Shown here piece after piece: positions 1 to 10,639 of a stretch of 64,000 nucleotides of DNA. Below the pieces are notes generated by a model that did no database searches, was not told the origin of the DNA, and saw nothing but the letters and a program-made list of their open reading frames with translations. Every line of letters begins with the position of its first letter. Position 1 is the stretch's first letter. This DNA comes from Emydura subglobosa. Taxonomy: Eukaryota > Chordata > Testudines > Chelidae. The DNA lies in contig ML679961.1 in the NCBI GenBank assembly GCA_007922225.1, forward strand, positions 71,590,890 to 71,654,889, in the 5' to 3' direction. A program made the translations under genes and the position numbers.

Positions 1-59
1 GAGAATGAGACTAGAAAAAAAATATGCTGTTCTACAATGTTAAAATTCTGGTGACTTTT

Positions 60-300
60 TTAAAGAAACTTTGGCACTCTTATGCTTTGTACCACAGACT
101 TGAAATGTGTGTCAGGGATGTGCCTTCTGCTGTTCCTGTGAAAATCCACCCAAATTTAGACAAGGTAAGCCTCTGGAAAAACATCTCAGTTCACATATGC
201 TCAGTACGGACTTGAATTTAGCAGGTAAAAATCTCGGCAGATTCAACCCTCACTGAGCATACTTCAGTGTCTCACAGCTCCTAACGCTCACCAGTGTGCA
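60..300 (+). repeat. Ancient interspersed repeat, copy A
   Basis: The stretch around the phrase TGTGTCAGGGATGTG, followed by CCTGTGAAAAT and a purine-rich tail, is found again in the same orientation at about 32680-32900. The two copies are divergent but keep the same order of blocks. I do not know the family name. It carries no coding signal. Confidence 0.45.
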
Positions 301-419
301 CATGTGCCATCCCCACAAAGTGACAGCAAGCTCCTCCTCAAGGCTGCTGTTCTAGGCCAGGTCCTCTGAGAGCAGGAAGTCGGTCTTCTGTGCTCTCAGC
401 AACCCTTCCCACTGGTGCC

Positions 420-965
420 CAAGCACTGTGGAAGAGGAAGCCACCTGACTCAAGCATAGAAGGGAGGGAAAGGATTAGCTTGGGACAAGGAGCTTGGTAG
501 GAAAAGAGAAACTGCGACTGGAAATTGGGGCGACTGGTTGGTCAAGGAGACTGAATTAAGATACAGATGAGGTGAAGTGGTGAGAGGAAGAGAGACTGGG
601 TCTAGCAAGACGGGAGACTGAGGACCAGTGTGAGGGAGAAACGGGTTGAGGGAAGGGATCTAGACTGGGAGAACTGAGATTGGTTGGGCAAAGCCACTGG
701 GACAAGGAGTCAAAAAGGGGTGTAAGGTGGAAGACTGGGATAAGAAGCTGGGCCAGGGAGAGAAAGATCAGATGGGCAAGGAGAACAGGACAGGAATGAG
801 AAGCCTGAGGAGTGGAGACTTGGATGGTGTATGCAAGGAGAATAGTACTGGCTACAACAAGCCTAAGGTAGGGAAGAATCCAGGATTGGGATAGGTTGCA
901 GGAGAAAGGAGCGGAAAAGCTCATGCTTGGGGTGAGAGAGGAGGAGGGGAAGGGGACAGACAGAT
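420..965. repeat. Purine-rich degenerate minisatellite
   Basis: The plus strand is almost all A and G and is built from loosely repeated phrases of the type GGAGACTGGGACAAGGAGCTGGG, with units of roughly 25-40 bp that vary in length. The minus strand can be read as a proline- and serine-rich frame, but this is a by-product of the composition. A CT-rich block at 57960-58560 is the same repeat in the opposite orientation. Confidence 0.6.
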
Positions 966-1139
966 AGCTCTCTCACTTTCCTCCCTGGAATGGAAGCCAA
1001 GAGTCTTGAGACTCACCATTCCTCTGTTGTCCGCAAGTATCTGAAAATCTGAAGAACATCTTTAAAAGACGAGCCTGGGAGTTTAAATTCATAACTCCAC
1101 TAGACACAAATTCATAAAGACATTGGATTTATGGTTTAC

Positions 1140-1400
1140 CACCATCAGTAATCCGCTAATCCCCCTTTTTTGTCCTATGACTGCAGAAGTGTTAACTGGC
1201 CACTTCACCTTGAATGGTCTAATAAGTGTTAACCATTTATCCTAAACAATCCATACCACTTTGTATTTAGCTGTATCACGGAGTACCTTTCCCAGACTTG
1301 AAGAGCTCTGTGTAGTTCAAAAGCTTGTCTGTTTCACCAAACAGAACTTGGTCCAATAAAAGATTTTACCTCATCAACCTTGTCTCTCTGTAAACAAATA
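1140..1400 (+). repeat. Sauropsid interspersed repeat (LTGG-CCAATAAAAGAT type), long copy
   Basis: It contains the ordered phrases TGTTAACTGGCCACTTCACC, CTTGAATGGTC, AGAGCTCTGTGTAG, AAAGCTTGTCT and TTGGTCCAATAAAAGAT. I recognise this as a repeat common in turtle-type genomes, but cannot name the family. A shorter 3' copy lies at 39100-39205 (plus), and a 5' part lies at 34775-34875 (minus). Confidence 0.6.
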
Positions 1401-1487
1401 ATTTTGTCTTCAGAGCAGTGTTTGAATAGCATGCATTAAACAAGGTGTAGAGCCACACAATGAACAATGAAGAGAAAGCAAAAACAC

Positions 1488-1765
1488 TGAGACCCTGTCT
1501 ACACTTACCTCAGAAATTCAGCAGCAGTCGACGGGAGTTACACAAGCTATGCAAAAAACTCCCATCGAGTTCTCTGCTCCTCTTCTGTGCACCGTCTTCA
1601 CCGCACTGCGCCGATGGGAACCATGTTCCCGTCGATGCAGCGCTACGCCATTTGTGAAGGTGGTCTCAGTATGTGAATTTCTGGATCGACTGAGCGGGTC
1701 TTCACTGACCGCTCAGTTGATCCAGAGAAATCGATCGCTGCAGTGTAGCTGTAGCCTGACATGCT
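1488..1765. mobile_element. Fold-back MITE with multiple hairpins
   Basis: The left end CCCTGTCTACACTT and the right end, read in reverse as GGCTACAGCTACACT, resemble the TIRs of the GTCTACACT MITEs elsewhere in the window. Inside are at least three short fold-backs. The clearest has 17-bp arms at 1681-1697 and 1709-1725 with one mismatch and an 11-nt loop. Others lie near 1535-1570 and 1612-1635. It is non-coding. It probably depends on a Harbinger or hAT transposase, and which one is not clear. Confidence 0.55.
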
Positions 1766-1911
1766 GCTCATGAAGTGACCATTTGTCCATCCTATGCACA
1801 GAATGAGGCAAGGGCCCCATGAACAAGTAGTACATAAACACATAATTGAAGACTAACATTATATATCTACATCAACAAGGGAGCCAAATTAAGGATACAA
1901 AGGAAATCTTA

Positions 1912-1975
1912 ATTCTGGCATTTCCTAACTTTGAATATTTGACTTTGCTACCTTAATATTCTTTTAATGTAGATG
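1912..1975 (+). repeat. Short dispersed repeat (TTTCCTAACTTTGA type)
   Basis: The block with TTTCCTAACTTTGA, TTGACTTTGC and ATTCTTTTAATGTA recurs at 35972-36031. A related block is at 56902-56941, where its middle part folds on itself. It is old and short; no family is assigned. Confidence 0.35.
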
Positions 1976-2049
1976 AATGTGTCTGTCACCTGAAGAGCAT
2001 ACAGCATGAGCAAAGCAGTGGCAGAAATAAGTCACCAAACTGCAGTAGG

Positions 2050-4380
2050 ATGGGTCCTTACACAGCCTTGAATTCTGTCTGGCTCCGTCTTCAGCAGAGA
2101 TTTAACTCGTTAATCACAAGTTTTCTAGTTAACACACAATGTTCAGACACGATCACCTTTCAGGTGTGCCATAATCATGCCACACATGGCAGTTGCCATG
2201 CTCTGAAGGTACAGAGCAAAACACAAGTTAACAAAAAGCAAGACAAGCAAACTTGAGACATCTGCAGTGAAGACAGTGCCACCACTAACCACAAAAACTG
2301 ACATGATGATCCAACAATCTTTTCCCAGAAGCCCCCCTATGGCACCAATCCCAGGTCCTATCTGCACTCTGTCTGGGCTGCCTCTTCATCAGAAGTCTCT
2401 TGCCCACATATGGTTCTACTCAGTATTTTTGGACTCACATTGCTTGTAGTACCTTCAGCTTCAGCCATCTCTGAACTGATACAGTAGCAAGAATGTCCAG
2501 CAAAAAGACTATTCTGTATATCAGAGCACCGGCTGGATGCCAATAACATCTGGCTGGATGCCAATAACAAAGCCAAGACCCAGAAGAGGGCTGCCCAACA
2601 ATACAACATGACTCGGAAATTGCTGGCTGATAGTGGGAACCAACTGAACCATACAACAATGTAGAAAGAGGATCAGGGGGTTCAAGATGAACTATCACAG
2701 TGTCAAGGGTAACAATTCCAAGTTCAGTGCTACCTGATCAATTGGACTGCATGCTGAGCAGCACCCCAAGCAAAGATCCCCATGTCAGCCTGGCCTCATC
2801 TGGGAAGCTGAGATAAGGGCAGATTTGCAAGTTGGATGTCTGCAAGGACATGAAACTTATCCCAACAGCCATGAGCAACCTTTCTGGAGAAGATCTCTGC
2901 CCCAAATCACAGAATCATTTCCATCAACTGGCCTTGGTGAGCACAGTGGGATGGAGGACACCAGCACAGAAGAACTAGAGGACATCGCATCTCAGATGGA
3001 TGAGATGGGCACAGCCATTATTGTTATTAAGATTCTTACAAAATGATGTGGGCAAGTTTTAACCTATAATCCCACATCTTAATTTAACTGGAGGGGAACA
3101 CAGCCCCATTATTCATGCCTGTCCATTCGTTGCCACCCCCACCGTCTCTCTGCTTCACCAACCACTGTTCAATATGGTGGACAAGTGGGGGATTGTAAAT
3201 GAGCAGCTGCTTACAATGGCTGATATAAGCAGCAATTTATTAATAGAAGAAAATTGCATGAGTGTGAAAGACTTGAAAGTTAAAAAATTGCAGCCATAGC
3301 CCTAACAAAATACACCTTGCACAAACACAATCCTTAAATGCACCGCCAAGACCACCATAGGAACAGACAGCATGTTAAGGCAAAACATGGCATCATCCTC
3401 TCTAGTATATCAGCTAGCTGATTGCAGATTCCTAAGAGTAGTAAAGTAGAATTTTGCACTCAATAGAAATTCAAGATGGTCTATAAGATTTCTGGGCAAG
3501 ACAAGCCGCCTTTGCCTTTCCTGTATCTCACAAATCCCCTCCAGTCATTTATCACTCCATCTGGTACAAGACTCAAAGATTTCCCTTCCATAACCAGAAA
3601 ATCTCTACTCCAAAGCATGAAATTAACTTCTCTCTTCCAGTCTGGGATCTCCAACTGGACTCAATCATGTAACGGCACAGCAGCCTGGAGTAAGTCTGAA
3701 ATAATCACTAAAGTTACTCTGTTTTACTGGGACTAGCCCCTTTTTACTAAAAGTCTCGCACATTAAAGAGAAAAATTTGGTGGTGTGGGAAGATTCTGTA
3801 AACTCACCATTCTTTTCCTGGGAATATGTTTTAAACAAGTTTGGAACAGAACAGAAACTAGCTGGAAATAACATTTGAAATTAAAGTTGCAATTTTTTAT
3901 TTGCGGCTGCACAGAAAATGTTTAAAAACAGACACAGTAAAGGACATACAAACTTTTGTGAGAAACATGAGCTAGCGCCAGATTCAGTGAGAAAGGGGAG
4001 GACCCAAAGGAGACCACTCAATGACCCAAAGGCCGCAGGATCTCTGGGGCAAGTGACATAGGACCAAGACCTGCTGTTAGAGATGCACAAGGTCTCTTCT
4101 TGTCAGCCCAGCACCGCAAAATGAGCCCATGAGCAGCAAGACCTACAAGATGGCTGCCAAGTGAAGAAAGGACTTGAGCTGTAAGAAAAGCAAACCCAAG
4201 ATTAAACTAAGATGTTGGCGAAATATCTTTGCTGTGACTGGAGATGAGGGAGAGGATGACACATGGATGTCAGAGACATTTTTGGGATCATGAGCCAGTA
4301 GTCAAAAAGCTCTCTTGCGTAAACCACCAGCATATCGTAACAAAATGGGAATTTCTCCTAGTGATTTGGATGAGAATTGT
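2050..4380. other. Unassigned stretch with a weak coding-like part
   Basis: No gene can be supported. Between 2500 and 3046 the plus strand reads as broken, charged, protein-like pieces (for example DANNKAKTQKRAAQQYN and an acidic MEDTSTEELEDIASQMDE at about 2951-3005). A poly(A) signal follows at 4876-4881. This could be a decayed second gene of the Harbinger element whose transposase lies at 5230-6440, but I recognise no Myb/SANT motif. A near-tandem duplication (GGCTGGATGCCAATAACA, twice) lies at 2531-2569. The rest looks like unique AT-rich DNA. Confidence 0.35.
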
Positions 4381-4389
4381 ATGTGCCTC

Positions 4390-4720
4390 AGTTTCCCCAT
4401 GTGCTGCATGTTTAGCCAGGTGATGGGGGAAGGGTGACTATTCTTTGCAGAGACCCAAAAATCCAGGTGTGATTATCACCTAGCTGCCTGGGTGTCACAC
4501 ACATGGAGAATCCAGAAGACAATGACTGGGACATCTGGTTGCCTAGAAACTAATGACCATGGACTCCCCCTCACCCCTCCAGGTAGCCAGCCAGTTCAGG
4601 TCAGGGGGAGGGAGACAAAAGGACCATTGTATTGCATACCATCAGCAGTATCTGGTGCAGTGTGGCTCTGCCCCTGTTCCCATGCAGGAGAAACAGAACA
4701 GATACTTGATAGGTAACAAA
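4390..4720 (+). repeat. Possible interspersed repeat beginning in a CCTCAGTTTCCCC block
   Basis: The order TGCCTCAGTTTCCCC, GTGCTGCATGT, GGTGATGGG, CAGAGACCC, ATCACCTAGCTGCCTGGG is one I associate with a repeat in turtle genomes. I cannot name the family or place its ends. It has no coding capacity worth calling. Confidence 0.3.
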
Positions 4721-4875
4721 ATTGCACATTGTTACACTGCACAACATCAGTTATTTTTTTTGAATATTTGAAATGTTTTGTACTTGAATGTATCTGTTGC
4801 TGTTCTACATTTGTTTGTTTAGCACACTTACAATTTTGTAATGGCACCTGGATTGCCCAAAATATGTTTGCCTTT

Positions 4876-4955
4876 AATAAAAATGTGTCCAGTCAGATAC
4901 TGAGGTCTAGAGTTACATGGATAACTGCAACAAAATGACATGTCCAATATTTATT
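4876..4955. promoter_or_regulatory. Convergent poly(A) signals of a Harbinger element
   Basis: AATAAA on the plus strand lies at 4876-4881. TTTATT at 4950-4955 is an AATAAA on the minus strand. They face each other across 68 bp. The minus-strand signal lies downstream of the transposase remnant at 5230-6440. This is the arrangement seen, with both genes recognisable, at 37400-37436. Confidence 0.4.
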
Positions 4956-5229
4956 TCATAGAAAGGTCAGACAAGACTACAACATTTCAGTCCCCTCACC
5001 CCAGGTGCAGTATCAGCCCCAGTGTGCTTCCCACACAGTTGGAGAATGCAAGTGCACAAGACATTACCTATAGCCTTTGCTACTGCACCAGCAACCAGAG
5101 GTATGCTAAATAATTGTCTATAAGCAGACTAAAACCTTGGTGTCCTCTATCCATTCTGCCCCAAAATATTCCCCCTTATCACGTATATCGTGAAGCAGAC
5201 AATATGCCTCATTTATATGGCATTATACA

Positions 5230-6440
5230 CACTACAGTCCAAACAAGTCCGTAAGCAGCTCCATCTTGTCTTCAGTTGGCCAAAAGCACATTCCACCATC
5301 ATCACACAGTGTGTAGATTAACTGTCTGCTGCCAAGTTGGTGGAAATCATAAGTCTTGATCACCTAAGGCAGCAGAGAGTAGGGCCGCTAAAAATCACCA
5401 TGGGCCTGGATACGACTGTCGCTAGAAGGTGGTAACATCTCACCTTGCCCAGGTTAAGAGAAGCCAGACATCCAGAACACCCTGGCATCATTCACTCTGG
5501 CAGTGCATCCCATGTAGGTATCTGTGAATATGACATGGTGTTCCACAAGGCCTGCATAATGACATAGTAGTATTCTTTCCTGATAGTGTATTCACTTTCT
5601 CCAAATGGTAGGAATCACATAGGTATGCGTGCACCATCAATAGTTTCTGCGTGGTTCAAGAACGCCATTCATTCAAAACCCACCATTTTATTATACTTAG
5701 GATATTTCCTAAAAAAACGTCCTGGATGGCTGTATAGCAATAATTTCTCCACGACTACTGAGTCACCTGCCCATTTGCTAACACCAAATGATTACCAACA
5801 GCTCTATAACAAACTGTTGCTGGCTGCCAGCTTCCACAGGACAATTGCTGCATGTGTAACGCCAACAGACCCCAGTCATCAGCAGTGAGCATCAAAACCT
5901 GGGACTTCTGGAGCTTAACTCCCGAGCCTCTACTGCATGAGTTAAGAGACACATGTCTCTTAGCAAAAGCTGTAGCAGGTTCATCAATCTCTAACTGGTC
6001 TAGGTGCCATTAGAGGACGACAGAGTGCTACACCAAGCTGACATGGATTACACATGTATCTGGACTGTTACTACCCCCCTCTCATTTGGGTGTTGTCCTC
6101 GTGCTCATGGGCCAGGACAAGCGCCTCACACCACTCTAAGAACATTGCTTTTTTTCATATGAAAGTTCTGGGCCCACTGCTGATCATAATATACCATCAT
6201 GATGTAGTTCAATCAAGCGGTACTTTGTGGGGGGAAATCGGCTATCAAAGAACACCAGGTGGGTCCATTCCTCCATGTCCACATAGCATTGACTTTTCTT
6301 TCCATTTCACTTGTAATAGTAAGCTCCAATTGTCTTCTCCAGTCAAAGATCCGCCACTGGAACACTCACCACCACCTCTTGGCAATCGTTTCTTCACAGG
6401 TACACCGAATCAACATTGCCTCCATAAAAACCAATAATTC
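5230..6440 (-). pseudogene. PIF/Harbinger transposase remnant (copy B)
   Basis: Translating the minus strand across three frames gives the expected order of a HARBI1-like DDE transposase. A WWVRVFQWRIFDWRRQ-like N-terminal part lies near 6300-6400. YRAVGNH with a helix-turn-helix-like segment follows near 5790-5850, then DGARIPM near 5630 and RKEYYYVIMQALW near 5560-5600. FTDTYMGCTARVNDARVF, holding the first catalytic Asp, is near 5480-5530, and VECAFGQLKTRW, holding the catalytic Glu, is near 5262-5300. The family enzyme cuts and pastes DNA at TWA targets. Several frameshifts and stops show it is dead. The segment of the second Asp is too decayed to read. The N-terminal boundary is approximate. 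Confidence 0.75.
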
Positions 6441-7181
6441 TGACAAGCAGGAGTATACCTCAGTGCATCAGGAGGTAAATGCACATCAGCTTGGGTCCTG
6501 CCAAAAAGGCAATTTCTTGGGTCTAGATCACTTTCACTCACCATCCCCAGATGGGTCAGACAAGTTACCTGATGAAACCCTGCAAGAATGAGCATATAGT
6601 AGTGCAAATCTGTACGGCACTGAAGCATGGAATACACATGAGGAAATCTTTTCATCTCATGACTGGGAAGAATGCCTGTGTGGACATAGGGCACGATAAC
6701 AGCATATAGATTTCTACTGTTACTGTGCAGTGTGGTTGTGCTCTACAGAGTTATGCTAAATCAAGAATAACTTATGATTGCCCATCTCTAGCAACGAAGA
6801 CAAAGCTGAAAGTCTGCCTCCAGACATGCAGCGAGGCTTAGATAGGTATTTTGTAAAATCACACTGGAGACAAGACATGGAGAGTTTTGCCTTTTTGTCA
6901 CTAGTCAAGCTAAACACCAGACCCTGTTTAATGTTTACTTTGACTACTTACTTTGACTAACTACCCTGTGTATTTTCACCACTAAGATTTTACAAGAGAA
7001 CTAACTAGAATTTGCTAAATTCAATAGGCTCGTCTTCTTTCCCAGTGAAGATAAGCCCGCTGAATCAGCAAATAGGCAACACTGTGTGCATGAGCGTAAG
7101 AACAGCAAAAAGCCCTACAAAAATGAGAACTCAAACGTCAATACAAAGTATTATTACCTCTATCCAGGGGAATAAAAATGG

Positions 7182-7479
7182 TTACTAACCTGTCATAACA
7201 GTGTTCTTCAAGATGTGTTGCTCATGTCCATTCCATGCTAGGTGTGTGCATGCCACGTCTCACACTGTTGCCGGAAACTCTTCCCTTAGTGGTATCCATT
7301 GGGCAAACTCTAGTGCCCTCTGGAGCTGCGTGCATATGTGCTGGTATAGGGGACACTGCCGGACGCACACCCTCAAGTTCCTTTTTGCAGGTAACTGCAA
7401 GGGAAGGGTAGGAGAGTGGATCATGAAATGGACCCGAGTATCACATCTCAAAGAGCAACACTTACAAAAGGTTAGTAAC
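7182..7479. repeat. DIRS copy 1: 3' terminal unit, self-complementary
   Basis: The outer end (GGTTACTAACC ... CTTCAAGATGTGTTGCTCATGTCCATT, about 7180-7234) is repeated inverted at 7425-7479 (ending GGTTAGTAAC). The roughly 300-nt block can therefore fold into a stem of about 50 bp around a 190-nt loop. The loop holds the body of the terminal repeat shared with the 5' end at 12735-12938. Confidence 0.75.
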
Positions 7480-7535
7480 TGTTTTTTCTTCTTCGAGTGG
7501 TTGCTCAGGTCCATTCCATGCTAGGTGACTCACAA
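7480..7535. repeat. DIRS copy 1: internal complementary region
   Basis: Immediately inside the terminal hairpin, TCTTCTTCGAGTGGTTGCTCAGG and CATTCCATGCTAGGTGACTC give another copy of the element ends. In DIRS elements such an internal complementary region is thought to let the two ends meet on a circular intermediate. The assignment rests on position and sequence match. Confidence 0.5.
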
Positions 7536-7563
7536 GAAGTACCCCAGGAGGTGGGCTTGGAGT

Positions 7564-8220
7564 TCATGCATGTGCTGACTGCAACACTACTCTCCCAAAA
7601 CTGGCATCATCGCGGGCTTGCTGGATGATGGCATAGTGGGACACAAAAGTATGGAACAATGACCAGGTTGTGGCTCTGCAGATATCCTGGATTGGTTCTT
7701 GTGCGAGGAGTGCTGCTGATGAAGCCTGGGATCTTGTGAAATGGGTGGTCATGATGGCGGGGGAGAGGGGTGGAAGGAGGGGGGGAGGAGAGAATGTTCA
7801 CCTGCTTTTAGCAAGCCAGAATACAGGCGGTTATTATCCAAGATGAGAGTCTGCGGGTTGACACAGATAGCCCTCTCATTCTTTCCACTATTGCTACCAA
7901 GAGTTGTGTGAATTTGCAGAAGGGCTTAGTTCTCTCAACATAAAAGACAATGGACCACCTAACGTCCAATGTATGAAGCTATCATTCCTCAGAGCTTTTG
8001 TGAGGTTGTGGAAAGACGACATGTAGAAAAATATCTTGGTTGTTATGAAATTGTGACACCATCTTTGGCAGGAAGGCTGGATGGAGGCACAGTTGGACCT
8101 TGTCCTTGAAGAACACAGTGTAAGGTGGTTTTGACATAAGGGCCTTGATCTCAGAGACCCTTCTGGTTGAAGTGATCCACGAGGAAGGCAACCTTCCAGG
8201 AAAGAAGTAGTAGGGAGCAC
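7564..8220 (-). pseudogene. DIRS copy 1: tyrosine recombinase
   Basis: The N-terminal part of the catalytic domain reads ITSTRRVSEIKAL near 8140-8180, carrying the box I arginine. It continues through VFFKDKVQLCLHPAFLPK to HKSSEE. After a damaged interval the C-terminal part reads HFTRSQASSAALL and DICRATTWSLFHTFVSHYA near 7650-7745, with the HxxR pair and the final catalytic Tyr. The enzyme joins circular retrotransposon DNA to the host genome. The Arg, His, Arg and Tyr positions all appear retained, although the frame is interrupted between 7753 and 7980. It lies downstream of RNase H, as usual for DIRS. Confidence 0.8.
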
Positions 8221-8373
8221 GATGCTAACAGCTCAAAGGGAGGGCCTGTAAGCCTTGACAGGACCAGGTTTTGAAGGGGGGCAGTCAATTTGCAAACTTG
8301 AGGATAAAGTCTTCCAATCCTTTGAGAAACTGAACAGTCATTTCATGGAAGAACACCAATCTGCCATTCGCTT

Positions 8374-8387
8374 GGGGGGGGGGGGGG
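8374..8387 (+). repeat. Poly(G) run, 14 G
   Basis: A pure run of 14 G is followed by a GA-rich tail. It lies inside DIRS copy 1 between the recombinase and RNase H remnants, and would shift any frame crossing it. Confidence 0.95.
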
Positions 8388-8605
8388 AGAGGGAGGTGGA
8401 AGGCTGAGATGGCTGCCAAATGAATCTTAAGACAGGAGTTCTAGACTTTGCTGCTTTAGGTGGAGCAAATGGTCTGAGATAGACTGAAGAGAAGATTAAG
8501 GTGGAGAAAGACCCTGTTCAGGGACTCAACAAGTGAAATGTTTCCACTTGGCCAAGTAGGTAGCCCTGGGGAAGGCTTTCTGCTTCCTAGCAAGACCTAT
8601 CAAAC

Positions 8606-9250
8606 CTATTCTGAGCAGGCCTGTTCTTCAGGATTCAGCCATGCAGCATCCATGAGGGTAGGTGCAGGGACATGATATTTGGGTGAAGTAACCAGCTGTA
8701 GTCTTGTGAAGTTAAGTCTAGGTGGAGTGGGAGAGAGCATGGAGCTGCCACCAAAAGGTCCAGAAGCATGCCAAACCAACACGGATATGGCTACGCCAGT
8801 GCTATCAGGATAAATTCTTCCCTTGTCCTGTTTGATTGCCCACAGGACCTTGTGAATCAAGGGGATCAGGGGAAAGGCATAAGATAGGTAATCTGCCCAT
8901 GAGAGCAGGAAGGCATCGGAGAGAGGGAGCCCGGGCTGAGCCTGCACAGCCAACAGAACTAATAGCACTTTTTGTTCTGCCTGGTGGTGAATAGGTCCAT
9001 CTGGGGAGGCCCCTCCTTTTGGAAAATGGCACTGAACCTCCAGGTGAAGACACCACTCATGGTGAGAGGAGAAAGACCTGCTGAGACAGTCTGCCAATAC
9101 GTTCCAGGCTCCCTGGAGATGACACCTTGAGATGGAGTGTCTTGCACAGAAGTCCTATAAACTGACAGCTTCCTGACACAGGGCAGAAGATTGAGCCCCT
9201 CCTTGCTTACTGATATGGAACAGGGCCGCTGTATTATCTGTCAGGACTTG
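8606..9250 (-). pseudogene. DIRS copy 1: RNase H and following domain
   Basis: On minus, LTDNTAALFHISKQGG (near 9190-9245) matches the conserved Asp-containing RNase H motif, and WNVLADCLSR (near 9070-9105) is the closing motif of this domain in DIRS and related elements. A conserved stretch follows, DAFLLSWADYLSYAFP then LIHKVLWAIKQDKGRI (8810-8920), as found between RNase H and the recombinase in DIRS polyproteins. The fragments lie in more than one frame, with at least one stop where a Trp is expected. The domain degrades the RNA of the RNA-DNA hybrid during reverse transcription. Confidence 0.85.
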
Positions 9251-9321
9251 TACCAGCTGGCATGAGACCTGGGGAAGAAACACTTGGCATGCCAGGAGCA
9301 AGGTCCTGAGCTCTATGACAT

Positions 9322-9704
9322 TTATGTGCAGGGTAAGTTCTTCCTGGGACCAGAGGCGCTGAATCCTGAGGTTCTTGAGGCAGGCTCCCCATTCAAGGTC
9401 AGATGCATCTGGAAATTAAAGACACCGATGGTTGTGGGGTAACAAAGAGCACTCCTATTATCACCAACATAGGTTCTTCCCTCCCCCAGTCCATGCCTCT
9501 CTGGGCTGGTGAAACCAGGAGTACTGAGTCCAAATGGCGCCTGCTCTTGGAGTATATAGATGCTAGCCACATCTGAAGGGGTCTGAGGTGCAACCTTGTG
9601 TACTGAACCACATAAGTACAAGCTGCCATGTCACCCAGCAGCTTGAGGCACAGCTGTGCTGTCATGATTGGGTGGGCCATGACCCTGGATATTAGGTCTG
9701 ACAT
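9322..9704 (-). pseudogene. DIRS copy 1: connection between RT and RNase H
   Basis: The minus-strand reading KLLGDMAACTYVVQYTRLHL followed by RPLQMWL is the characteristic segment that links RT to RNase H in DIRS elements. Copy 3 has the matching LLGYMSACIQVVQFARQHL at about 44530-44610. It is broken by frameshifts towards 9400. Confidence 0.6.
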
Positions 9705-9859
9705 GGTCTGGCAGGAAGGCCCAGTCTTGGGTCAAGTACTACACTGATAAATTCTATTATCTGAACCCGGACAAGAAATTACTTCTGCTCATTTATCAGA
9801 AGGCCCAGCACCCTGAAGGTTGTTCAGACCATGTTGATGCTGTTCTACACTTGAGCCTG

Positions 9860-10539
9860 CGACTGACCTATGATCAGCCAGTCATCGAGGTACGGGTAGA
9901 CCTGTAACGTCACTGCCTGAGGAAGGCTGCTACAACCACCATGCACTTTGTGAAAACCCATGGGGCTGCCGATAGGCTGAAAGGAAGGGTGGCGAATTGG
10001 AAGTGGCAATGACCCACAACAAACCTGAGAAATCTTCTGTGGCCACGGAAGATAGAAATGTGAAAGTATGCATCCTTTAAGTTAAGGACAGTGTACCAGT
10101 CTCCTGGATCCAGGGAGGGAATGATGGAGGCCAAGCGGACCATGCAGACCCTCTTTCTTGAGATATCTGTTGATGCGACGCAGGTCCAGAATGGGCTGGA
10201 GCCCCACTTTGGCCTTTGGAAATAGGATATACCAGGAATAAAACCCCTTCCCTCAAGTGTTGAGGAGCTTCCTTCACAGCCCCCATATGTAGAAGGGATG
10301 GCACCTTGTGGATGAGGAGTTGCTCGTGAGAAGGGTCCCTGAAGAAGGATGGGTATGGAGGATGGCAGGCAGAGGTGGATAAAAACTGAAGGGTATATCC
10401 AACTGTCACTGTACTCAGGACCCAATGGTCCAATGTTATGGATTCCCATGATGGGCTGAAGAGCAACATATGGTCCAAAAAACGAAAGGGGAATGCGGGG
10501 AGAAGGGGGGAAGATCTGAAATGCTGATTGGCATAGCAC
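9860..10539 (-). pseudogene. DIRS copy 1: reverse transcriptase
   Basis: VLNLKDAYFHISIFRGHRRF gives the first catalytic Asp (about 10030-10090). FATLPFSLSAAPWVFTKCM follows (9950-10000). YLDDWLII (about 9870-9895) is the catalytic YxDD box. A frameshift at about 9905-9912 separates the YLDDW box from the upstream frame, so the protein cannot be read through. Upstream on minus, LQGPFSRATPHPQGAIPS corresponds to the N-terminal part also seen at 29640-29700 in copy 2. The domain copies element RNA into DNA. All catalytic residues are visible, but the gene is broken. Confidence 0.9.
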
Positions 10540-10639
10540 TCTCAGACATACCTTCCAAAGGCCTGCCTGGGCCCACCAGAGTATCTGAGTCCCCAGATGG
10601 GAGACTGAGGAGGACGAGAGTGGTTGGCACCATTTATAA

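Noticed and set aside
556..924. A 122-codon minus frame rich in Leu, Ser and Pro
   Set aside because: The strand is almost pure pyrimidine, so stops are rare by composition. The unit structure is that of a minisatellite.
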